The notes under the pieces were generated by a model. The model was not told the origin of the DNA. It saw only the letters and a program-made list of their open reading frames with translations, and ran no database searches. A stretch of 64,000 nucleotides of DNA from Marvinbryantia formatexigens (GTDB lineage: Bacteria; Bacillota; Clostridia; Oscillospirales; Ruminococcaceae): assembly GCA_021771035.1 (NCBI GenBank), contig JAETPU010000002.1, positions 1 through 64,000 on the forward strand, in the 5' to 3' direction. The position numbers were made by a program, and so were the translations under genes. Below, piece after piece: positions 51,137 to 58,716 of this stretch (the stretch's first letter is position 1; the number at the start of each line of letters is the position of its first letter).

Positions 51137-51991
51137 ATGAAAATTGGATTGGTTTTGGAAGGCGGCGGGATGCGCGGGCTGTATACGGTAGGCGCATTGG
51201 ATGTTTTGATGGAGCAGGGAATCACATTCGACTACTGCATCGGAGTTTCAGCGGGGGCCTGCAATGCGGTCTCCTTTCTCTCGGGACAACAGGGACGAGG
51301 AAAACGCGTCATCTTAAATTACATAGGGGACAAGCGATACGTGGGAATTGGAAATTTTCTGCGGGAGCATTCCCTGTTTGGGATGGATTTCATTTTCAAT
51401 CAGATTCCCCATGAGCTGGATCCCTTTGACTATGAAACATTCCTGGCATCGCCCTGTGAATTTGTGGCGGGGGTGACGGATGTGACCACTGGCGCTCCGG
51501 CCTATTTCGGGCGGGAGGTAATGGATCATGATTCCACCGTCCTGCGGGCGTCGTCTGCCATCCCGCTGTTTTCCCCCATCGTACAGTTTCAGGGCGGGGA
51601 ATATTTGGACGGCGGGACCTCGGATCCAATCCCGGTCAAAAAGGCGCTGGCGGATGGATGTGAAAAGGTGCTGGTTGTGCTTACCCGGGACAGAAGCTAT
51701 GAAAAATCCCCGGAGGGCTTCCGGCATTTTTACCGCAGGGCGTTCCGTAAATATCCGGAGATGATCCGGCTGCTGGACACCCGGCATACCCTTTATAATG
51801 AGACCCGCCGGCAGCTTTGGGATCTGGAAAAGCAGGGGACTGCCCTGGTGGTGGCACCGTCCTCTCCGGTGGAGATTGGGCGGTTTGAGAAGGACCGGGA
51901 GAAATTGGAGGCCCTCTACCAGCAGGGACGCGGTGATATGCTGGCACAGCTGGAGGCGCTTCGGGAAGTTATGGGACAAAGGCAGCGGTAA
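51137..51991 (+). CDS. patatin-like phospholipase
   Basis: A 284-aa cytoplasmic lipid hydrolase of the patatin/RssA type: oxyanion loop LEGGGMRGLYTVGAL, nucleophile motif GVSAGACNAV (GxSxG) near residue 38, and the catalytic Asp in EYLDGGTSDPIP. No signal peptide. It would release fatty acids from phospholipids or acyl donors. The sirtuin gene follows after 40 bp, so the two are probably co-transcribed. Confidence 0.92.
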   Translation: MKIGLVLEGGGMRGLYTVGALDVLMEQGITFDYCIGVSAGACNAVSFLSGQQGRGKRVILNYIGDKRYVGIGNFLREHSLFGMDFIFNQIPHELDPFDYETFLASPCEFVAGVTDVTTGAPAYFGREVMDHDSTVLRASSAIPLFSPIVQFQGGEYLDGGTSDPIPVKKALADGCEKVLVVLTRDRSYEKSPEGFRHFYRRAFRKYPEMIRLLDTRHTLYNETRRQLWDLEKQGTALVVAPSSPVEIGRFEKDREKLEALYQQGRGDMLAQLEALREVMGQRQR

Positions 51992-52031
51992 GCTGGCAGA
52001 GCCCGGGACACCCGGGAAAGGACGTGGACAA

Positions 52032-52763
52032 ATGGAGGAATTGGACGCTCTTCAAAAGATGATTGCACACAGCCGCAGGATGGTGTTTTTTGGCGGAGCC
52101 GGGGTTTCCACCGAGAGCGGGATTCCGGATTTTCGCAGTACGGACGGGCTGTATCACCAGTCGTACCGCTATAACCCGGAGGAAATCCTCAGCCGGCCTT
52201 TTTTTGACAGGAATCCACAGGAATTTTATCGGTTTTACCGGGAAAAGATGCTCTGCCTGACAGCACAGCCCAATGCGGCGCATCGGAAACTGGCGCAGCT
52301 GGAGTCAGCGGGTATCTGCAGTGCGGTGGTGACGCAGAATATTGACGGCCTGCACCAGGCTGCCGGGAGCCGCACTGTCTGGGAACTGCACGGCTCTATC
52401 CATCGGAATTACTGTATGCGGTGCCGAAGGAGTTACAATGCGGGCCAGATTCAACAGATGCAAGGGATCCCCAGATGCGTATGCGGCGGGCTGATTAAGC
52501 CTGATGTGGTACTGTACGGAGAACCCCTGGACAGCGAAGTGCTCCAGGGCGCGGTCGATGCCATTTCCAGGGCGGATCTGCTGATTGTGGGAGGAACCTC
52601 CCTGGCTGTGTATCCTGCGGCCGGACTCTTGGACTATTTTCGGGGCGATCATCTGGTGTTAATCAACCGATCCGCTACGCCCTTGGACGCCAGGGCGGAT
52701 TTGGTCATCCAGGAGAAAATTGGACAGGTGATGGAATGCATCACGGTGGAGGGACGGACATAA
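52032..52763 (+). CDS. cobB: NAD-dependent protein deacylase (sirtuin)
   Basis: A 243-aa sirtuin. NAD-binding segments are [30 protein letters not shown] (QNID) and [12 protein letters not shown]; the catalytic His is in [12 protein letters not shown]; the zinc site uses CMRC and CVCGG. It removes acetyl or longer acyl groups from lysines, making nicotinamide and O-acyl-ADP-ribose. The ATG at 52032 follows AAAGGA. Its place after a lipid hydrolase may be chance. Confidence 0.93.
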   Translation: MEELDALQKMIAHSRRMVFFGGAGVSTESGIPDFRSTDGLYHQSYRYNPEEILSRPFFDRNPQEFYRFYREKMLCLTAQPNAAHRKLAQLESAGICSAVVTQNIDGLHQAAGSRTVWELHGSIHRNYCMRCRRSYNAGQIQQMQGIPRCVCGGLIKPDVVLYGEPLDSEVLQGAVDAISRADLLIVGGTSLAVYPAAGLLDYFRGDHLVLINRSATPLDARADLVIQEKIGQVMECITVEGRT

Positions 52764-52871
52764 TAGGCCCTTGCGCTTGGACTGGGTGGCAGGGCGCCCT
52801 CCGTTTTCCGAAAGACGGTAAGCGGGCGCAGGGGAGAATTTTCACCGAACGCTGAGGGAAGGAAGGAAACT

Positions 52872-53455
52872 ATGAAACCATTGTCGGAACGAACCTTGCA
52901 GGAACTTTGGGAGTTGTTTCCTATCATTCTCAGGGAGCAAACCCCGCCTATGCCCAGTGGTACCGCCAGCAGGCACAGCAGCTGCTGGCGGGGATGACGG
53001 CGGCTGGGATTGGGGTATTCCGTATCAGCCATATCGGGAGCACCGCGGTGCCCGGCCTGACGGCAAAACCCATTGTGGATATTCTTCTGGAACTTGAAAA
53101 TCCCGGGGACCCGGCAGTTTTGGACGGTGTCTTGCAGGACGCCGGGTTTCTGAGGATGTCCGCCACAGAACATCCCCATTGGCAGCGCTCCTATAATAAG
53201 GGCTATACCCCGGCGGGCTTTGCCCAAAAGGTTTTTCATCTGCACCTGCGCCGTGCGGGGGATTGGGGAGAGCTCTACTTTCGGGATTATCTATTGGAGC
53301 ATGGGGACTGCTGCCGGGAATATGAGGCCCTGAAGGCAGGACTGCTCGGCCGGTTCGAACACGACAGGGACGGATATACCCAGGCAAAAACACAGTTTGT
53401 GGAGCGCTATACCCAGCTTGCCCGAAATTTATATGGAAAGCGCTACCTGCCCTGA
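52872..53455 (+). pseudogene. GrpB family (nucleotidyltransferase-fold) gene with a frameshift
   Basis: The start at 52872 gives KPLSERTLQELWELFPIILREQ, the normal GrpB N-terminus, but the rest of the domain (NPAYAQWYRQQ, RISHIGSTAVPGLTAKPIVD with the family HIGSTAVPG motif, and FHLHLRRAG) is in another frame that ends at 53455. One missing base at about 52940-52950 would join the two; the total from start to stop is one short of a multiple of three. Either the gene is broken or the read has an error. A short product from another start in the second frame (from 52907) is possible. Confidence 0.78.
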
Positions 53456-53514
53456 GAACACTCGCAGGACAACCGGGAAAACACCGGCAACAGCAAAAAT
53501 CTTTGAAAAAGGTA

Positions 53515-53543
53515 TTGACAGAAACACAGATATTAGGTATAAT
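53515..53543 (+). promoter_or_regulatory. consensus promoter for tRNA-Thr
   Basis: TTGACA (53515-53520), exactly 17 nt, and TATAAT (53538-53543), both perfect, 47 bp before the tRNA. Confidence 0.93.
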
Positions 53544-53590
53544 TAATCTCGTCGATTTGAGAGTTATTTCTTGTTAATCGCACGCTTTTC

Positions 53591-53666
53591 GCTGTTATGG
53601 CTCAGTCGGCAGAGCACGTCCTTGGTAAGGACGAGGTCACCGGTTCGAATCCGGTTAACAGCTCCA
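53591..53666 (+). tRNA. tRNA-Thr (anticodon GGT)
   Basis: A full cloverleaf: acceptor GCTGTTA/TAACAGC, D arm with GGCTCAGTCGGCAGAGCA, anticodon stem CGTCC/GGACG with loop TTGGTAA (anticodon GGT), and T arm ACCGGTTCGAATCCGGT. The discriminator is T at 53663 and CCA is encoded (53664-53666). It reads ACC/ACU Thr codons. Confidence 0.97.
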
Positions 53667-53668
53667 CT

Positions 53669-53706
53669 AAACCCGTATGAACGTTGCGTTTGTGCGGGTT
53701 TTTTGC
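53669..53706 (+). terminator. terminator after tRNA-Thr
   Basis: AAACCCG (53669-53675) pairs with CGGGTTT (53695-53701), followed by a T-run. The next 500 bp to 54221 contain no supported gene. Confidence 0.8.
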
Positions 53707-54221
53707 TGCCCTCTTTCTCGGCGGATTTACTGCAGATTTTTACGGGTTAAACGGCCTTCTTGTTCCAGACTTTTTGGATTGTATGGATCGGGAATATTGT
53801 GCAAAACAGTCTGAAACCGCCTAAACCTATGGGCGCTGCAGGAAGTGCAGTCAGCACTATGCGCCGTTTTCGGCTTCCCAGCGCTCCAGTTTCCGAATTT
53901 TGCTGTATGATGCCTGATTATGGGGGAGGATGCAGCGATTCGTGATTGATGTGGTGTCAGAGGCGGAGAACCAAAATGAGTCAAGAAATTCTTTTGTCAC
54001 CTTGTGTTTCTGCCCGCACCGGAAATCGGAAGGGAAACAGCTGGCAAAGGGAGTTGAGAAAATGACGAAAGCAAAATGCCTGGCGCAGGCGGTCATGGTG
54101 ACAAAGGGGTTACAGGCTACATAGCGATTCAGGGCGTATTCTGCCTCGATTATGAGAGGCGGGATACGCCTTTTTGCGCCTGAAAACGGATCATTTTTTG
54201 AGAAAGGATACGCGGATAGAA

Positions 54222-55436
54222 ATGAATGAAATCAAAAACTGGATTCATAACCATAAAAGGCAAACGATACTCCTTGTAATTTTGTTAGTGATTGTGATTT
54301 GTGCGGGAGTTGTCCTGGCGGCAGTGTTTGGAAAGCCAGGCACAGACGAAGCCCCCAAAGCCTCTCCAACAAAACTGGAATTTTCCGCGGAGGATTTGAA
54401 CGGAATTGTCACGGGATTGGAGGGGAAAACCTATGTGCTGGCTGGAAGTACCCTGGATTTACTGTCCCTTTTGTCCTATGATGATTCGATTGTGTTACAT
54501 GTGACTGCCGGTGAATTGGATTTATCCTCCGCGGCTAATTTGGAGGCAAAATACACCTTTACTGTAGACGCGAAAGCATTATGTGAGATCCTTGGAAGAG
54601 AATTCCCGGAAAACGGTGCGGCCCAAAGCACCATTGTTGCATCAAAGGAGATTATCGTGGTGGATCCAGAAACTGCCCAGGATTTAGAGGATTCCGGCAC
54701 TGTGGTTCACCAAGGAACTCAATCAGAACAACCGGAATCCGAATCCCAAACCGCCTCATCGGATGACGCGTCAGAACCAGATGAGACAAAAACTCCCGAT
54801 GCAAATTCAGAAACCGCCGCAAATTCCGAAAATACCGGGAACTCCGGAAACACTGGGAATGCCGGCAATACCAGCCATGGCACATCCGGCTCCGGCGGTA
54901 CGTCGGGTGAGGCATCCAGTGATGCCGGCACTGGCGGGCAAACACCCCATGTCCACACCTGGGTGAATGTGAGCCCTGAAAACAGCTGGCATATGGAATA
55001 TGCAGCGGAATGCCGCGCACATGGATACAATGGGGAGGAGCCCATGTTCTTCCGTTCCATGAACGATTTATATCTCCATCAAGCGGCGGATGGCTGTATG
55101 TCCGGCTGGGGAACCGGTTTTAAGGGCCTGGCGTTCAAATATTGCTCCGGATGCGGGGAAGAAGTGATTACAGGACACGTCCATGATTTTGGCACAGTGG
55201 CAAAAGAGGTCTATTTTGAAAAAGTAGTATGCGAATGCGGAATGTCCTTCACTGCGGGGAAGGATTACACCGCGCTCGAATCCTGGCATACCCATGTGGA
55301 CAGTTATACCAGCCACGGGGATCCAAAGGAAAACCATGATGACTATCAAATCGTCAAATCCAGCGTCACCCGGTATGAAGCTACGAAGACGTGTACCTGC
55401 GGCTGGCGTCCGGTGGATAAAACCCCGGTGTACTAA
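54222..55436 (+). CDS. membrane-anchored surface protein with low-complexity stalk and Cys/His-rich end, unknown function
   Basis: A 404-aa protein. A short basic N-terminus and one helix at about residues 13-36 anchor it; a folded region follows (about 50-160), then a disordered Ser/Asn/Gly/Thr stalk (about 165-240) with repeats such as NTGNAGNT. The C-terminal part has Cys pairs and His (CSGCGEEVITGHVHDFG, CECGMSF, CTCGWRP), like tandem zinc-ribbon-style elements of surface proteins. I recognise no family. The start at 54222 is the first ATG before the helix; GAAAGGA lies 13 nt upstream. Confidence 0.78.
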   Translation: MNEIKNWIHNHKRQTILLVILLVIVICAGVVLAAVFGKPGTDEAPKASPTKLEFSAEDLNGIVTGLEGKTYVLAGSTLDLLSLLSYDDSIVLHVTAGELDLSSAANLEAKYTFTVDAKALCEILGREFPENGAAQSTIVASKEIIVVDPETAQDLEDSGTVVHQGTQSEQPESESQTASSDDASEPDETKTPDANSETAANSENTGNSGNTGNAGNTSHGTSGSGGTSGEASSDAGTGGQTPHVHTWVNVSPENSWHMEYAAECRAHGYNGEEPMFFRSMNDLYLHQAADGCMSGWGTGFKGLAFKYCSGCGEEVITGHVHDFGTVAKEVYFEKVVCECGMSFTAGKDYTALESWHTHVDSYTSHGDPKENHDDYQIVKSSVTRYEATKTCTCGWRPVDKTPVY

Positions 55437-55617
55437 TCCCGTACTGGGATATCGTGCACTGAAATGATAAAAATACGGTGAAGCATGGGACGGTTCCGGC
55501 GTTGGCCGCAGCCGTCCCTGTTTTGAGTGGAAAACGCTCCTGGCTGCAAAACCGGCTGAAACCACCTGTGAGAGAACGGGCCTGTGCATGAAGAATGCCT
55601 TTGCCAGTGGCGGATTC

Positions 55618-55717
55618 GACGCTTCATACATTGTACGAAGCGGCTGGAGATTCCCTCACCGGCTAGGAGATGACCGGTGTTTGATAGACGCGCAAGCGTG
55701 AAACGTCCCGGTTTTGC
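55618..55717 (+). repeat. structured repeat (family S), diverged copy G
   Basis: A hairpin CGCTTC-ATAC/GTAC-GAAGCG (9 of 10 pairs), then GGAGATTCCCTCACCGG, CCGGTG, a hairpin ACGC-GCAA-GCGT and GAAACGTCCCGGTTTTG. The order matches copies D-F, but two of the stems have different sequences with pairing kept. The -10-like box is not clear. Confidence 0.55.
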
Positions 55718-55934
55718 CAGGTATTGTGATTCCGTCTTGGCACATTGCGCGAAGAGGTGGCAGCCGGGCTTACTTTTCTGTTATAATAGCAGTAAGAACG
55801 CTGCCGCGGGCGCTGGCTGTGCTGTAGGGGTGTTACCCCAGGCAGGGGCCTGGCGTTTCGGCGGAGGGATAGGTAGCAAAGGACATTCGCCGTGTTTATG
55901 GATTCATGCTGCGCAACAGGAAGGGGAGAGCCAT

Positions 55935-57182
55935 ATGGGGGACCGCACAATACTGCACTGTGACTGCAATGGGTTTTATGCCTCGGTGGAATGTCTGTAC
56001 CACCCTGAATACCGGGACGTCCCCATGGCTGTATGCGGCGATCCCCAGTCCCGCCGGGGGATTATTCTGGCTAAAAATGAACTGGCGAAGCAGTATGGGG
56101 TGCAGACCGCCGAAACTATCTGGCAGGCCAGAAAAAAGTGTCCAAACCTGGTGCTGGCTGCGGCACACCACGATTTGTATGCCCGGTTTTCCGAAAAGGT
56201 GAACGCCATCTATCGCAGGTATACGGATTTGGTGGAGCCCTTTTCTATCGACGAAAGCTGGCTGGATGTCACCGGCAGCCGGATGCTGTTTGGGGACGGC
56301 AGGCAGATAGCCGATGAGCTGCGCAAGGTTGTGCGGCAGGAGACGGGGCTTACCATCAGCGTGGGGGTTTCCTTCAATAAAGTGTTTGCCAAAATGGGCT
56401 CCGATTACAAAAAGCCGGATGCCACTACCGTGATTTCCAGGGAGAACTACAAAAGCCTTTTGTTCCCTATGCCGGTGGACGCCATGCTATATGTGGGGAA
56501 AAAGACCCAGGAACTCCTGAACCGCCGCGGAATCCGCACCATCGGGGAGCTTGCGGAGTGTTCCCCGGTACAGCTTCAAAAGTGGCTGGGTAAGCAGGGA
56601 ATGGAGCTGTACCGGTATGTCAACGGTCTGGACACTGCCCCGGTTATCAGTGAACAGCAGCAGGCAAAGAGTATCAGCAATGAACTTACCTTCAGCCGCA
56701 ACCTCATCGGGTATGAGGAGATCCACATGGGGATTGCTGCCCTGGCGGACAGCGTTGCCGCCCGGCTGCGCCGGCAGCACCTCAAGTGCTGCACGGTTCA
56801 GGTTCTTATTAAAAACCCTGAATTGCAGAGTATTTCCAGGCAGTGTACGCTGGAGGTTCCCACATATTTGGCCAAGGAGCTGGCCCAGGCGGCCATGAAG
56901 CTGGTGAAAGACAGCTGGGGTTCCCAAAGCCCTGTCCGGATGCTGTCTCTGGGAGCGGCCAATCTGATTGGGGCGGATGAGACTGTGGAGCAGCTGAGCC
57001 TGTTTTCCTCCGGCGAACAATTGGACCGGAACAAGGAGGAACGCCTGGAAACGGCGATGGACAGAATCCGCCGGCGGTATGGCAAGGGCGCCATCCTCAG
57101 CGCAGGGCTGTTAAAAAATGATATCGGTATCGATATGGGCCGGCGGGGAAAAACCGATTCGGATAAGGAATCCGAGAGCTGA
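55935..57182 (+). CDS. dinB: DNA polymerase IV (Y-family)
   Basis: A 415-aa translesion polymerase from the ATG at 55935 (AAGGGGAG upstream). Motifs: ILHCDCNGFYASVECL (first catalytic Asp), SIDESWLDVTGS (catalytic Asp-Glu), GVSFNKVFAKMGSDYKKPDA, and an HhH segment RGIRTIGELAECS. Near the C-terminus VEQLSLFSSG is a good beta-clamp binding motif. It copies damaged DNA with low fidelity. No lexA site was found upstream by eye. Confidence 0.95.
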   Translation: MGDRTILHCDCNGFYASVECLYHPEYRDVPMAVCGDPQSRRGIILAKNELAKQYGVQTAETIWQARKKCPNLVLAAAHHDLYARFSEKVNAIYRRYTDLVEPFSIDESWLDVTGSRMLFGDGRQIADELRKVVRQETGLTISVGVSFNKVFAKMGSDYKKPDATTVISRENYKSLLFPMPVDAMLYVGKKTQELLNRRGIRTIGELAECSPVQLQKWLGKQGMELYRYVNGLDTAPVISEQQQAKSISNELTFSRNLIGYEEIHMGIAALADSVAARLRRQHLKCCTVQVLIKNPELQSISRQCTLEVPTYLAKELAQAAMKLVKDSWGSQSPVRMLSLGAANLIGADETVEQLSLFSSGEQLDRNKEERLETAMDRIRRRYGKGAILSAGLLKNDIGIDMGRRGKTDSDKESES

Positions 57183-57240
57183 GCGGACAATGCGGGCGGG
57201 GAGCCCCATGCCCGGCTTTATCCGGCACAAAATAGCCCTC

Positions 57241-57268
57241 TTGACAGCGCGGGAAATTGTGTTATACT
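57241..57268 (+). promoter_or_regulatory. promoter of the GPP34-like/MerR pair
   Basis: A perfect TTGACA (57241-57246), a 16-nt spacer and TATACT (57263-57268), 52 bp before the ATG at 57321. AAGTAGTAAGTAATAAGTAA repeats lie just downstream and may be a regulator site. Confidence 0.75.
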
Positions 57269-57320
57269 TAAATCGTAAGTAGTAAGTAATAAGTAAAGCG
57301 GTATGGAAAGGAGCGCAGTG

Positions 57321-57971
57321 ATGGAGACGTTGGCTCTTACCCAGGAATATTTTCTGTGTACGGTGGGGGATAAGGGGAAATACTCATCCCTGGATATGGA
57401 AAAGGGAGTGTGCCTGGTGGCGGCGGGAGTGCTGGAACTGCTGATGGAGGATGTGCTGTGCCTGGACGAGAAGCGCCTGTCTGTCCAGAGGGAGCTCCCT
57501 TGGCAAAAGGCCTACCTGGACTCCCTGTACCAGTTTGTGAAAAGAAAGCAGCCGGTCAAGGTGGAGACGGTTGTCGAGAACTATTCCTTCACCTTTACGG
57601 ACAAAAATATCACCCAGCTGACGGCAGATGTAGGGAATTCCCTGGTTCAATCAGGCTGTGCCAGCCTGGAGAAGGGCGGAATGTTCGGCTGTAAAGCCCT
57701 GTATCTCCCGGATGCCCAAAGTCGGGATACCGTGATACAGAAAATCCGGGCCGAGCTGTTGGAGGACGGGGAATTGTCGGACGATATTGTGGCGCTGGCG
57801 GCCCTTCTCAGCAAGAGCGGGGATCTCTCCCGTTTTTTTTCGGCCTATGAGAAGAAGGATCTGAAACGCCGGCTGGCTCAGATTAAGAACAGCGCGCAAA
57901 ATGAAGTTGTCGTCAAGATGGTGGAGTATGTGGAAACCCTGCTGATGATGGTTGTCATCGCGGCAACCTGA
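57321..57971 (+). CDS. GPP34-like (Golgi phosphoprotein 3 family) protein
   Basis: A 216-aa protein from the ATG at 57321 (AAAGGAG, 7 nt). The helical pattern with LTQEYFLCTVGDKGKYSSLD, VAAGVLELLMEDVLCL near the start, long helices after, and RRLAQIKNSAQ at the end, resembles the GPP34 fold, which binds phosphoinositides in eukaryotes and has bacterial members of unknown role. It shares a promoter with a MerR-type regulator 18 bp downstream. The family call is by pattern only. Confidence 0.65.
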   Translation: METLALTQEYFLCTVGDKGKYSSLDMEKGVCLVAAGVLELLMEDVLCLDEKRLSVQRELPWQKAYLDSLYQFVKRKQPVKVETVVENYSFTFTDKNITQLTADVGNSLVQSGCASLEKGGMFGCKALYLPDAQSRDTVIQKIRAELLEDGELSDDIVALAALLSKSGDLSRFFSAYEKKDLKRRLAQIKNSAQNEVVVKMVEYVETLLMMVVIAAT

Positions 57972-57989
57972 CACAGGGAGGGGTGTATC

Positions 57990-58256
57990 ATGTCCAGACA
58001 GAGGAGTATGGATACCATTCTTGCCGCCGAATATGTGACAATCGGGGAACTGGTACGAATTACACAGACCAGGTACAGCACCCTGAAATACTATACGGAG
58101 GAAGGCCTCCTGGAATTCCAGCAGGCCGAGGAAAACCTGACCAGGAGGTATCGCCGGGCGCAGAGTGTGGAACGCATCGAGCTTATCCGCCGGCTCAAGA
58201 GCCAGGGGAACACCATCGCTCAAATTAAAGAGCAGCTTTTGGGCGAAAATCGGTAA
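57990..58256 (+). CDS. MerR family HTH regulator, short
   Basis: An 88-aa protein with the MerR winged helix: YVTIGELVRITQTRYSTLKY, YTEEGLLEFQ, RRYRRAQSVERIELIRRLK, QGNTIAQIKEQL. It has no effector domain beyond the HTH. It is co-transcribed with the GPP34-like gene and probably regulates it or a linked process. Confidence 0.85.
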   Translation: MSRQRSMDTILAAEYVTIGELVRITQTRYSTLKYYTEEGLLEFQQAEENLTRRYRRAQSVERIELIRRLKSQGNTIAQIKEQLLGENR

Positions 58257-58342
58257 GGCCCGGCGCATTATGCGTTAGGCGCAGCCCCGGGATTGGCTTT
58301 CCGGAGCGGGCGCATCCCAGCGCCGCCCTGATAGAACATTAG

Positions 58343-58372
58343 AAACGGGCCCTGTGACAGGGCCCGTTTTTT
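58343..58372 (+). terminator. intrinsic terminator after the MerR gene
   Basis: AACGGGCCCT/AGGGCCCGTT stem with a 5-nt loop and TTTT following. It lies about 90 bp after the stop. Confidence 0.88.
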
Positions 58373-58495
58373 CGCATTGCGGCAGCGGCGGGCAAAAACG
58401 GAGCTGAGATAAAATTGAATGGAGAGAATTTGCCGGAATTGCAGGAAAGCGCCCCGGAAAAAGTGCCGGCACGGCGGGGAAATCCGGGAAAGTGC

Positions 58496-58524
58496 TTGTT
58501 TAAAAATACCAGGTTTGTTATAAT
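58496..58524 (+). promoter_or_regulatory. promoter of the hybrid histidine kinase gene
   Basis: TTGTTT (58496-58501), a 17-nt spacer and TATAAT (58519-58524). The kinase starts 192 bp downstream; the leader has no clear hairpin or gene. Confidence 0.75.
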
Positions 58525-58716
58525 AGAATTCAAATATATCCAGGCGGGGCCGGGGATATTCGGGCTCCGGGAATACTATAGAAAGAGGCAGAGCGCGGTT
58601 TGGCTGGTTCTTGGTGTATGGTGCATCATGGTGCGTCAGCTTTTGGCGCTTCTTTTATTTTATCAAAACAGGCCGGAAGATTTTTCCATGGTCCGGCCGG
58701 ATAGGCAAGGTGTAAG

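Noticed and set aside
53591..53666. tRNA-Thr as the attachment site of an island
   Set aside because: No integrase and no repeat of the tRNA 3' end was found downstream within the window.
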